A stretch of 64,000 nucleotides of DNA from Streptomyces sp. NBC_00091. GTDB taxonomy: Bacteria; Actinomycetota; Actinomycetes; Streptomycetales; Streptomycetaceae. The translations under genes were made by a program, and so were the position numbers. Where the stretch lies: contig NZ_JAPEMA010000004.1 of assembly GCF_026343185.1 (NCBI RefSeq), forward strand, positions 1 through 64,000. The letters run 5' to 3'. Numbering within the stretch: position 1 is the stretch's first letter; each line of letters begins with the position of its first letter. This document shows, one piece after another, positions 57,232 through 64,000 of this stretch. A model generated the notes under the pieces. The model saw only the letters and a list, made by a program, of their open reading frames with translations. It did no database searches and was not told where the DNA came from.

Positions 57232-57657
57232 TCAGGCCGGTTCCAGCCGCCACCACTGGGAGGGCGAGTCGGTGTCCTCGCCCTGCCGGGCCCGTCCCTC
57301 GCCGTCGGCCTCCAGCAGCAGCCCGCTGATGCACGCGACCAGGGACACCACCCCCGGATCGTCCAGGTGCTCCTCCACGAGCCACTCCTGCGCGCCGAAG
57401 GCGTTGGCCCGCCACACCTGCACCCGCGCACCGCTGTCGGTCGAGGCGTTCGCGACGTCCAGGCGCCGGCCGTTGTCCTCGCTCACCACGTGGAAGATCC
57501 CGCCGCCGCTGTGCACCGGAGAGATCCGCCACCGGCGGGCGGCGGCCGGAGCGGGCGGCCCGTCGGGGCCCACCCGCACCCGGGAGGCGCCCTCCAGCTG
57601 GAGCACCAGCCCACTGTCCACGTTGCGGATCCGGTAGATCCCGTCAGGGAGTATCAC
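57232..57657 (-). CDS. Ricin-type beta-trefoil lectin-like protein
   Basis: A 141-aa single-domain protein. Three repeats carry QxW-like motifs (ARRWRISPV, AQEWLVEE, SQWWRLEPA) and the intervening GRRLDVANASTDSGARVQVW is typical of RICIN domains. There is no signal peptide, so it acts inside the cell or is exported by an unusual route. It may bind carbohydrate or another ligand, but several sugar-binding residues cannot be confirmed. The GTG start has TGAGGAA upstream and follows the aldo/keto reductase stop by 25 bp. Confidence 0.78.
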   Translation of the reverse strand: MILPDGIYRIRNVDSGLVLQLEGASRVRVGPDGPPAPAAARRWRISPVHSGGGIFHVVSEDNGRRLDVANASTDSGARVQVWRANAFGAQEWLVEEHLDDPGVVSLVACISGLLLEADGEGRARQGEDTDSPSQWWRLEPA

Positions 57658-57682
57658 GTGTTCCTCAGTTGACTCGGTTGCC

Positions 57683-58525
57683 TCAGTTGTCGAAGACGGC
57701 CGGGTCCGGCCCGATCCGGTGGCCGCCCGCGCCCAGCGCGTCCAGCGCCGCCAGGTCGTCCGCGTCCAGCTCGAAGCCGAAGACGTCCAGGTTCTCGCGG
57801 ATCCGGGACGGGGTCACCGACTTCGGGATCACGATGTTGCCCAGCCGCAGGTGCCAGCGCAGCACCACCTGCGCGGGGCTGCGGCCGTGCTTGGCGGCCA
57901 CCGAGGCCACCGCCGGCAGGGCCAGCAGCTCCTTGCCCTGGCCGAGCGGGGACCAGGCCTCGGTGGCGATGCCGAGGGAGGCGTGCAGGGCCCGCAGTTC
58001 GGCCTGCGGGAACAGCGGGTGCAGCTCGATCTGGTTCACGGCCGGGACCAGCGGGCTCACGGTACGCAGCCGCTCCAGGTCCTCCGGACGGAAGTTCGAC
58101 ACGCCGACCGCCCGGGCCCGGCCGCTCGCCGCGATCTCCTCGAAGGTCTGCCAGATCGTCAGGAAGTCGTCCCGCATCGGGCGCGGCCAGTGGATCAGGT
58201 ACAGGTCGAGGTAGTCCAGGCGCAGCTTGCCGAGCGAGTCGTCGAAGGCGCGCAGCACCTCGTCCCGGCCCCAGCGGTGCTTCGGGCTGTTCCACAGCTT
58301 GGTGGTGACGAACAGTTCCCCGCGCGGCACCCCGGAGGCCGCCAGGGCCTTGCCGGTGCCCCGCTCGTTGCCGTAGGCCGCCGCCGTGTCGATGCTGCGG
58401 TAGCCGGCCTCCAGTGCGGTCGCGACGGTCTTCTTCGCCTCGGAGTCCGGCACCTGCCAGACGCCGAAGCCGAGCTGGGGCATGGACGTGCCGTTGTTGA
58501 GCCGGACGGCGGGCACCTGGTTCAC
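57683..58525 (-). CDS. Aldo/keto reductase
   Basis: A 280-aa NADPH-dependent reductase of the AKR5-like group. The catalytic tetrad is readable: Asp and Tyr in SIDTAAAYGNERGTG (~residues 44-58), Lys in FVTTKLWNS (~75), and His in LDLYLIHWPRP (~108). The NADPH phosphate site is IVIPKSVTPSRIRENLDVF (~230-248). The substrate range is broad in this family (2,5-diketogluconate, aldehydes). GTG 58525 gives the normal N-terminus VNQVPAVRLNNGTSMPQLGF. It is followed by the lectin-like gene in the same direction. Confidence 0.94.
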   Translation of the reverse strand: MNQVPAVRLNNGTSMPQLGFGVWQVPDSEAKKTVATALEAGYRSIDTAAAYGNERGTGKALAASGVPRGELFVTTKLWNSPKHRWGRDEVLRAFDDSLGKLRLDYLDLYLIHWPRPMRDDFLTIWQTFEEIAASGRARAVGVSNFRPEDLERLRTVSPLVPAVNQIELHPLFPQAELRALHASLGIATEAWSPLGQGKELLALPAVASVAAKHGRSPAQVVLRWHLRLGNIVIPKSVTPSRIRENLDVFGFELDADDLAALDALGAGGHRIGPDPAVFDN

Positions 58526-58691
58526 GTCTCGTTCGTTCCCTCGGGTTCGGTGGTGCGGTGTGGCCGCGCCGCGCCACGGCGTACGCGGGGCGGCAACCGG
58601 CCTGCCGCCCACCCTATTCCCGCCACCAGCCCCCCACCCCGCCCCACCACCCGGACGGCCGCCCCCGCCGCGCCGCCGGGGAAGGGACGGC

Positions 58692-59474
58692 CTACGCCGC
58701 CGTGCCCAGGTACGCCTCCCGGACGCGGGGGTCCGCCCGGACCTCGGCCGGGGTGCCCTCGGCGAGGACGGCGCCCAGGTCCAGGACGACGACCCGCGCG
58801 CAGAGGTCCATCACGAAGGCCACGTTGTGCTCGACCAGCAGCACCGCGCAGCCCTCCTCCCCGGCCAGCCGCCGCACCACCCGCGCCAGCTGCTCCCGCT
58901 CCGGGGCCGACATCCCCGACGCGGGCTCGTCGAGCAGCAGCACCCGCGGCGGATCGGCCACCGCGCGGGCCAGTTCCACCATCCGGGCCTGCCCCACCGG
59001 CAGCCCGCCGGCGTACGAGGACCCGAGCGCGCCGATCCCGCAGTCCGCCAGCACCCGCTCCCCCCGCTCCCGCCGGGCCCGCTCCCGGGCCCGCCGCGCG
59101 GGGAGGGCGAGCAGGTCGGCGGCCGGCCCGCCCCCGCCGCCCCGCCACTCCTGGGCGACGAGCACGTTGTCGGCCACGCTCAGCTGCCCGAACAGCTGCT
59201 GCCGCTGGAAGGTCCGGCGCATCCCGTGCCGGGCCCGCCACACGGGGGAGCGGCGGGTGATGTCCACCCCGTCGAGCAGCATCCGCCCCCGGTCGGGGCG
59301 CCGGATCCCCGACACCACGTCGAACAGGGTGGTCTTCCCGGCCCCGTTGGGCCCGATCAGCCCGCACACCTCGCCGGCCCGGATCCCCAGGTCCACGCCG
59401 CTCAGCGCCCTGACCCCGCCGAAGCGCACACTGATCCCGCTCGCCCGGAGCACGTACCCGCCCGTACCGCTCAT
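58692..59474 (-). CDS. Branched-chain amino acid-type ABC transporter ATP-binding protein (LivG-like)
   Basis: A 260-aa ABC ATPase: Walker A GLIGPNGAGKTTL (~residues 38-50), the LivG-type insert GMRRTFQRQQLFGQLSVADN, the C-loop-equivalent GGLPVGQARMVELARAVA, Walker B RVLLLDEPASGM, and the switch His in LLVEHNVAFVMDLC. The end motif DPRVREAYLG is typical of LivG. Its ATG overlaps the stop of the permease/ATPase frame by four bases (ATGA). It is the last gene of the Liv operon. Confidence 0.93.
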   Translation of the reverse strand: MSGTGGYVLRASGISVRFGGVRALSGVDLGIRAGEVCGLIGPNGAGKTTLFDVVSGIRRPDRGRMLLDGVDITRRSPVWRARHGMRRTFQRQQLFGQLSVADNVLVAQEWRGGGGGPAADLLALPARRARERARRERGERVLADCGIGALGSSYAGGLPVGQARMVELARAVADPPRVLLLDEPASGMSAPEREQLARVVRRLAGEEGCAVLLVEHNVAFVMDLCARVVVLDLGAVLAEGTPAEVRADPRVREAYLGTAA

Positions 59475-62374
59475 GTCCCCATCCCCAGGTAGGCCTCGGT
59501 GAGCCGGTCCGCCTCCACCTCGGCCCGGGGGCCGCACCAGGAGACCCGGCCCTGGGCGAGGTAGGCCACCGTGTCGGCGATCCCGAGGATCTCGGCGGCC
59601 TTCTCCTCCACCAGCAGCAGCGCGGTGCCGGCGTCGCGGAGCTCGGTCAGCAGCGCGTACACCTCGTCCACCACGCGCGGCGCGAGCCCGAGCGAGGGCT
59701 CGTCCGCGATCAGCACCCGCGGCGGGCGCTGCAACAGCGGGGCGAGCGCGAGCAGCTGCTGCTCCCCGCCCGACAGGGAGCCGGCGGCGACGCCGCGCCG
59801 CTCCCGCAGGCGCGGGAAGCGCCCGTAGACGGCGTCCCGCTCGCCGGGGTCCTCCAGGTACAGCGCCAGGTTCTCCTCGATGGTGAGCGCGGGGAAGATC
59901 CCCCGCCCCTCGGGGGCGAGCAGCACCCCGGCCCGCGCCCGCCGTACGGCCCCGTCCCGGGTGGCGTCCCGCCCGGCCACGCGGACCGTCCCGCCGGTGA
60001 GCGGCAGCAGCCCGGCGGCGACCCGGCAGGCGGTGCTCTTCCCGGCCCCGTTGGGCCCGAGGACGGCGAGGATCTCCCCCTTGCGCACGGCGAGATCGAC
60101 CCCGTGCAGGACGAGCCCGCCGTCGTACCCGGCCGTGACGCCGCACAGTTCCAGGGCGGGCCCCGCTGGGTCGGGACGCGCGGCGGGACCGGGCCCTGCG
60201 GGGCTTTCCCCCACCCCGCCCCTTCCCGGCGTACCGAATCTGCGGCTCCGCCGCGTGGGGGCTCCGCCCCGGACCCCGGCCCTCAAGCGCCGGGCAGGCT
60301 GGATCTCGGCCTCGCCGGCGTTCGAGACGCTGGGGGTATCCCCAGCGGTAGCCGGGGGCGGAGCCCCCGCCCGGTTCGGGGCGGAGCCCCGGGAACGGGC
60401 GCTCGGGGCGGAGCCCCGGGTTTCGGGAAGGGGCGGGGTGGGGGAAGGCCCCGCAGGGCCCCCGGCCCCGGATCGCCGCTTGGCCAACCGCACCGGGATC
60501 GCCGCGCAGTACCCGTCCGGATCATTGGCGAGGGCCAGGCCGGCCAGGCCGAAGAGGATCACCGGCAAGTGGGCCGACGCCGTCACGTAATCCGCCAGCA
60601 CCCGCGGGGCCACGGCGAACACCAGCCCCGCCACCACCGCGTACGGCGCCCGCCGGACCCCGGCCGCGACCACCACCGCCAGCCACACCAGCCCCGTCAT
60701 GGCGGTGAAGTCCGTCGCCGTGATCCGGGTGTTGTACGAGGCGTACAGCACGCCCCCGAACCCGGCCAGCCCCGCCGACAGGGTGAACAGCAGCAGCTTC
60801 GTCCGCAGGACGGACACCCCGGAGGCCATCGCCGCCGCCGGAGCCGACCGCACCGCCAGCATCGCCCGCCCCGACGGGGAGTTGCGCAGCGCGCCCAGAC
60901 CGGCCGCCACCAGCGCGACCAGTACCACCAGCGCCACCCCCAGCGCCCGGTCGTCGGACAGGTCCAGCGGGCCGATCACCGGCCTCGGCACCGGCCACCC
61001 GGCGTCCCCGCCGCGCAGCCACCGCATCTGGAACAGCACCTGGTCGGCGAGGAACGCCAGGGCCAGGGTGGCCAGGGCCAGCGAGCGTCCCCCGAGGCGC
61101 AGCGCCGGCAGCGCGACCAGCGCCCCCAGCGCGGCGGCCACGCAGGTCCCCGCCGCCAGCGCCACCGCGAAGGGCCAGCCCCGGCTCATCAGCAGCCCCG
61201 CCACGAGCGCGGCCCCGGTGACGAAGGTGGCCTGCGCCAGCGAGACCATCGCGCCGAGCCCGGTCACCACGGTGAAGGACATGAACACGAGCCCGACGGC
61301 CAGCCCCTGCGCCAGCAGCCCGCTCCAGAACGGGGTGGTGACGGTGTAGAAGGCCGTGCACAGCAGTGCGGCCCCCACGGCCCACACCCCCCACCGCCGC
61401 CCCCACGAGGCCCCCGCCAGATGGTCGGGCGGCGGTGGTTCCACGGCCGTGACCCCGGCCGTCCGGGCCCGCCGGGTCAGCACCAGCAGGCCGCCGAACA
61501 GGATCAGGAACGGCACCGCCGTCCGGAAGCCGGTGATCCCCTCGGCGAAGGACGCGTACCCGGCGACCAGGTTCTGCACCACCCCGAGCCCGAGCCCGCC
61601 CGCGAAGGCCAGCGGTACGGAGGTGAACCGGCCGATCACGGCGGCCGTCGCCGACACGAACAGGAACAGGGTGAAGTCGTGCGCCGACAGCCCCAGCAGC
61701 GGGGTCGCCAGCACCCCGGCGAGCCCGGCCAGCCCCGAGGCGATCATCCACGCCACCGACGACAGCCGGTCGGCGCTGATCCCGCGCAGCTCGGTCAGCG
61801 TCCGGTTGTCGACGGCGGCCCGCAGCCGCAGCCCCAGCCGGGTGCGGCGCAGCAGCACCCACAGGGCCGCCGCCACCACCGCCGTCACCACCCAGGTGAT
61901 CAGCTGGTCGGAGTCCACGCCGACCCCGTCCGCGAGCTGCCAGGACCGCGCGGGGCTCGGCCCGACCCCCGGCAGCCCGAACTGGTTCTCGGCGGGCCTG
62001 AGCGCCACGCCCGCCTCCGTCAGCAGCTCGACCGCCCACAGCCCGGCCGCCGGCAGCGCCACCAGCAGGCCGATGGTCGCCACGATCTGCGCGGTCTCCC
62101 CGACCCGCGCGAGCCGGCGGAACATCAGCCGGTCCAGGCCCCACCCGAGCCCGGGTGCGAGTACGCAGACCACCAGCAGGGCGGCCGGGACGGCCGGCCA
62201 GCCCAGCCCGGAGTGCAGCTCGTAGAAGGTGAGCGCGCACAGGTAGGCGGTGGCCCCGTGCGCGAAGTTGAACAGCCCGGACGCCGAGTACGACAGCACC
62301 AGCCCGGTGGCGAGCAGTGCGTACAGGGCGCCGGAGACCAGACCGCTCAGCACGAGGACGAGCAGATCTCCCAT
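59471..62374 (-). CDS. LivH-LivM-LivF fused ABC transporter subunit with repeat-encoded linker
   Basis: A single 967-codon frame. Residues ~1-305 are a LivH-like permease (SGALYALLATGLVLSYSASG; NFAHGATAYLCALTFYELHS). Residues ~335-630 are a LivM-like permease (GLVFMSFTVVTGLGAMVSLA). Residues ~740-967 are a LivF-like ATPase (Walker A AVLGPNGAGKSTA, signature SLSGGEQQLLALAP, Walker B RVLIADEPSLGLAP). Residues ~638-728 are encoded by the 271-bp repeat at 60191-60461 and read as a Pro/Arg/Gly-rich disordered linker. An internal GTG at 60214 (codon 721), preceded by GGGAAGGGG, could start a separate LivF. Whether the product is one chain or two is open. It imports a branched-chain amino acid-like substrate with the binding protein and LivG. 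Confidence 0.88.
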   Translation of the reverse strand: MGDLLVLVLSGLVSGALYALLATGLVLSYSASGLFNFAHGATAYLCALTFYELHSGLGWPAVPAALLVVCVLAPGLGWGLDRLMFRRLARVGETAQIVATIGLLVALPAAGLWAVELLTEAGVALRPAENQFGLPGVGPSPARSWQLADGVGVDSDQLITWVVTAVVAAALWVLLRRTRLGLRLRAAVDNRTLTELRGISADRLSSVAWMIASGLAGLAGVLATPLLGLSAHDFTLFLFVSATAAVIGRFTSVPLAFAGGLGLGVVQNLVAGYASFAEGITGFRTAVPFLILFGGLLVLTRRARTAGVTAVEPPPPDHLAGASWGRRWGVWAVGAALLCTAFYTVTTPFWSGLLAQGLAVGLVFMSFTVVTGLGAMVSLAQATFVTGAALVAGLLMSRGWPFAVALAAGTCVAAALGALVALPALRLGGRSLALATLALAFLADQVLFQMRWLRGGDAGWPVPRPVIGPLDLSDDRALGVALVVLVALVAAGLGALRNSPSGRAMLAVRSAPAAAMASGVSVLRTKLLLFTLSAGLAGFGGVLYASYNTRITATDFTAMTGLVWLAVVVAAGVRRAPYAVVAGLVFAVAPRVLADYVTASAHLPVILFGLAGLALANDPDGYCAAIPVRLAKRRSGAGGPAGPSPTPPLPETRGSAPSARSRGSAPNRAGAPPPATAGDTPSVSNAGEAEIQPARRLRAGVRGGAPTRRSRRFGTPGRGGVGESPAGPGPAARPDPAGPALELCGVTAGYDGGLVLHGVDLAVRKGEILAVLGPNGAGKSTACRVAAGLLPLTGGTVRVAGRDATRDGAVRRARAGVLLAPEGRGIFPALTIEENLALYLEDPGERDAVYGRFPRLRERRGVAAGSLSGGEQQLLALAPLLQRPPRVLIADEPSLGLAPRVVDEVYALLTELRDAGTALLLVEEKAAEILGIADTVAYLAQGRVSWCGPRAEVEADRLTEAYLGMGT
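60191..60461. repeat. 271-bp repeat element with 38-bp terminal inverted repeats inside the Liv coding frame
   Basis: The left arm (60191-60228) begins GGGCCCTGCGGGGCTTTCCC; the right arm (60424-60461) is its complement with a single mismatch in 38. The inside contains further palindromes of the GGGGCTCCGCCCC type, two copies of CGGGGCGGAGCCCCGGG (around 60376-60392 and 60403-60419) and, at 60331-60358, the hairpin module also present in repeat copy A. This kind of GCTCCGCCCC-rich palindrome is usually intergenic in Streptomyces. Here no stop is met in the Liv frame across it. Confidence 0.85.
60331..60358. repeat. Second copy of the AGCGGTAGC hairpin module
   Basis: TGGGGGTATCCCC then AGCGGTAGCCGGGGG. 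It differs from the copy at 449-480 at only a few positions in the variable loop. Here it lies in the centre of the 271-bp element. Confidence 0.6.
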
Positions 62375-62384
62375 GCCGCCGCCC

Positions 62385-63656
62385 CTACTTGAAGGGGATC
62401 GGCTCGTGGCACGCGAACGGCACGGAGACCTCGTACCGTCCGTTCTTCAGCTGTACGAGCGCCCCGCAGCCGAAGCTGTCCTTCTGTCCCTTGGGTTCGG
62501 TCCGGTCTCCGACGAGGGTGCCGGTGTCGGAGAAGCTCTGGGCGGCGTTCTGGAAGTGCGTGACGGTGAGGTCCCTGCCGGCCTTCTGGGCGATGGCCAG
62601 GAAGAGGTCGGCCGACATGTACCCGGTCAGCATGTGCATGTTCAGCGGAACGTCCTGCCCGCCGGAAGCGGCCTTGATGTCGGCCTTGAACTGCGCCATC
62701 TTCGGGCTGTCCGACTCGAAGGGCTCGAACTGGAGCAGTACGTGGACCCCGTCGAGGGCCTGTCGGGTGGCGTCCTTGGCGAGCAGCCCGGGGTCGTAGT
62801 CGGTCGGGTCGGAGAGCAGCCCCTTGTAGCCGGCGCGCTTGAGGGCGGTGAAGAGGCCGATGTTGTTGGGCGTCTGCATGACCGAGATGACGGCGTCGGG
62901 TGCCTTGCCTCCGCCGCTCTCCATGATCTCCTTGACGTAGGCGCTCCAGTCGCTGGGGACGGCCGTCGCGGGGACCGAGGCCTTGGCGTAGGAGACGGTG
63001 AACCCGGCGCCGGCGAAGCCCTGCTGGAAGGTGCGGATGCCGAACTTCCCGGCGTCGCTGTCGTTGGCGATGACCGCGACCGACTTGCCCCTGGCCCCGC
63101 CGAGGACCTTGGCGATGCCTTCGGGCCAGGTCTGGTTGAGGGTGCCGCCGGGGGAGGGGACCAGGCAGCCGTTGAACCCGTAGATGTGCTGGGGGCCGCA
63201 GAAGGACGGCAGGGTGCCCCAGCCGAAGGTGGGGACCTTCTCCTGCTCCAGGAAGTCGGCGCCGGAGAAGGTGACCGAGCTCATGGGGGCGACGGCGAAG
63301 ACCTTGTCCTGCTGGACGAGTTTGCGCGCGGCCGCCAGGTTCTTCCCCGGATCCTGGCCGTCGTCCTCCGCGCCGGTGTAGTCGATCCTGCGCCCGTGGA
63401 CCCCGCCCTCGGCATTGGCCCTGAGGTAGCGCGCCTTGGCGCCGAGGTCGGTGTCCTTCTTGCTGTAGCCGCTGGCGCTGGTCATCGAGACGATCCCGCC
63501 GACCTTGATGGTCTTGTCGGTGACCCCGCGCGTGTTCCCGGGCGCGTCCCCCGGCTTCCCCGGCATCGTCTGGTTCGAGGTGGAGGCGGAGTTGCAGGCG
63601 GAGACGAGCGCGAGTACGGCCGCCGAGGCGGCCAGGGCGCGGATGGGTCGCGGCAT
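62385..63656 (-). CDS. Lipoprotein substrate-binding protein of the Liv-type ABC transporter
   Basis: A 423-aa periplasmic-binding-protein-like lipoprotein. The signal peptide ends in the lipobox LVSAC with Cys21 as the lipidated residue. A Ser/Asn-rich tether follows, then the two-lobe type I fold starting KTIKVGGIVSMTSASGYSKK, with FAVAPMSSVTFSGADFLEQE and DAVISVMQTPNNIGLFTALK, typical of LivJ/LivK and related urea/amide/aromatic-acid binders. The ligand is unknown; two Cys pairs may form disulfides. GGAGGGG precedes the ATG. First gene of the operon; a promoter with two dyads is upstream. Confidence 0.9.
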   Translation of the reverse strand: MPRPIRALAASAAVLALVSACNSASTSNQTMPGKPGDAPGNTRGVTDKTIKVGGIVSMTSASGYSKKDTDLGAKARYLRANAEGGVHGRRIDYTGAEDDGQDPGKNLAAARKLVQQDKVFAVAPMSSVTFSGADFLEQEKVPTFGWGTLPSFCGPQHIYGFNGCLVPSPGGTLNQTWPEGIAKVLGGARGKSVAVIANDSDAGKFGIRTFQQGFAGAGFTVSYAKASVPATAVPSDWSAYVKEIMESGGGKAPDAVISVMQTPNNIGLFTALKRAGYKGLLSDPTDYDPGLLAKDATRQALDGVHVLLQFEPFESDSPKMAQFKADIKAASGGQDVPLNMHMLTGYMSADLFLAIAQKAGRDLTVTHFQNAAQSFSDTGTLVGDRTEPKGQKDSFGCGALVQLKNGRYEVSVPFACHEPIPFK

Positions 63657-63686
63657 GGGTGGATCCCCTCCGGTAGGAATCCCCGC

Positions 63687-63715
63687 ATTCTGTGCGTGAC
63701 CTGACGCACCGTCAA
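63687..63715 (-). promoter_or_regulatory. Promoter of the Liv operon
   Basis: On the minus strand TTGACG (63710-63715) and CAGAAT (63687-63692) are separated by exactly 17 bases, a good -35/-10 pair for HrdB. The expected start is near 63680, giving a leader of about 25 nt with GGAGGGG. Confidence 0.7.
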
Positions 63716-63747
63716 TATTTATGGCGGGATGGAATGACGGTCCGTCA
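63702..63747. promoter_or_regulatory. Two TGACG-CGTCA dyads at the Liv promoter
   Basis: TGACGCACCGTCA (63702-63714) and TGACGGTCCGTCA (63735-63747) share the pattern TGACG-n3-CGTCA. Their starts are 33 bp apart, about three helical turns. The first covers most of the -35 box. This is the layout of a repressor binding cooperatively; a TetR-family protein is a likely type. The second ends eight bases from the stop of the acyl-CoA ligase gene. Confidence 0.65.
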
Positions 63748-63755
63748 GATGAGGT

Positions 63756-64000
63756 TCACGACGGGTACAGGCCCGCGACCTCCCGCGCGTACGCCGTCTC
63801 GATGGCCCGCCGCTTCAGCTTCAGCGAGGGGGTCAGCAGCCCGCGCTCCTCCGTGAACTGCTCGGCCAGCACCCGGAAGGCGCGGATCGCCTCGGCCTGC
63901 GAGACCAGGGTGTTGGCGGCCACCACCGCCCGCCGCACCTCCGCCGTCAGATCCGGGTCCCCGGCGACCTGCTCGGCCGTCCGCTGCGGCAGCTTGCGCA
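63756..64000 (-). CDS. Long-chain acyl-CoA synthetase, C-terminal part (5' end outside window)
   Basis: The last ~81 codons of an AMP-forming long-chain fatty acid--CoA ligase. The end EERGLLTPSLKLKRRAIETA is the highly conserved C-terminus of FadD15-like enzymes, in which the Lys of LTPSLKLKR region stabilises the adenylate; VSQAEAIRAFRVLAEQFTEE precedes it. Transcribed towards the Liv operon with 99 bp between, so read-through or common regulation is possible. Confidence 0.85.
   Translation of the reverse strand, partial: RKLPQRTAEQVAGDPDLTAEVRRAVVAANTLVSQAEAIRAFRVLAEQFTEERGLLTPSLKLKRRAIETAYAREVAGLYPS

Noticed and set aside
60191-60461. Possible complete insertion sequence in the Liv gene
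   Set aside because: Only 271 bp, no transposase frame; it is a palindromic repeat element.
1-64000. Prophage, integrative element or biosynthetic gene cluster
   Set aside because: No integrase, structural phage genes, attachment-site tRNA, PKS/NRPS or terpene core genes are visible; gene content is mostly housekeeping.

Overview
The window looks like a chromosomal core-region segment of a Streptomyces. Composition is very GC-rich with strong third-position GC. It carries an HrdB-type principal sigma factor, the crotonyl-CoA carboxylase/reductase (ethylmalonyl-CoA pathway) cluster beside the phosphatidylserine synthase/decarboxylase pair, and many genes whose start codon lies 6-9 nt after a TAnnnT -10 box, as in leaderless Streptomyces transcripts. 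I see no rRNA, tRNA, CRISPR array, prophage or complete insertion sequence. All function calls come from reading protein motifs; no database search was run.

Layout. 1-4.6 kb: end of a TetR-type regulator, a MITE-like repeat (copy A), glycerate kinase, a BCCT osmolyte transporter, a NUDIX protein and a hypothetical. 4.6-7.2 kb: a NACHT-type P-loop ATPase with HTH-like N-terminus and HEAT-like C-terminus, divergent from a 60-aa membrane peptide. 7.2-10.4 kb: Ada/AlkA fusion translationally coupled to an Ogt-type methyltransferase, then a membrane protein. 10.4-21.9 kb: psd-pssA, the ethylmalonyl-CoA operon (ccr, ecm/meaA, mcl-like, MaoC, acyl-CoA dehydrogenase), a TetR regulator and a duplicated, fused 3-hydroxybutyryl-CoA dehydrogenase. 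Together the latter genes lead from acetoacetyl-CoA towards glyoxylate plus propionyl-CoA and supply ethylmalonyl-CoA extender units. 21.9-25.7 kb: HEAT protein, Rid protein, secreted peptidase-like hydrolase, a tiny secreted peptide and an SRPBCC protein.

25.7-41.5 kb: repeat copy B, in inverted orientation to copy A, then a peptide-degradation operon (M55, M20, S9). Next come acetyltransferases, an arginase-fold protein with altered metal ligands, a DUF5107/TPR-like protein, a methyltransferase, and an aminotransferase-fold protein lacking the PLP lysine beside a metallo-beta-lactamase-fold protein. An XRE-cupin regulator, an amidase remnant and a tightly coupled MBL-DedA-MazG operon follow. 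41.5-50 kb: a membrane-anchored alkaline-phosphatase-type enzyme, an APC permease behind a perfect inverted repeat, hrdB, a methyltransferase, and folD behind a ZTP (pfl) riboswitch. 49.9-54.9 kb: a cassette of ImmA/IrrE-like metallopeptidase, FAD monooxygenase and MAB_1171c-type membrane protein, plus an XRE/MmyB regulator. 54.9-64 kb: Tat-exported flavin amine-oxidase-like enzyme, pterin dehydratase, ricin-type lectin, aldo/keto reductase, a Liv-type ABC uptake system and the end of a long-chain acyl-CoA ligase gene.

The most unusual points are four. First, in the Liv system both permeases and one ATPase are read as a single 967-codon frame whose linker is encoded by a 271-bp repeat element with 38-bp terminal inverted repeats. 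Second, a 32-nt hairpin module is nested both in repeat copy A and in that linker element. Third is the NACHT/small membrane peptide pair. Fourth is the ImmA-like/FAD monooxygenase/membrane cassette.
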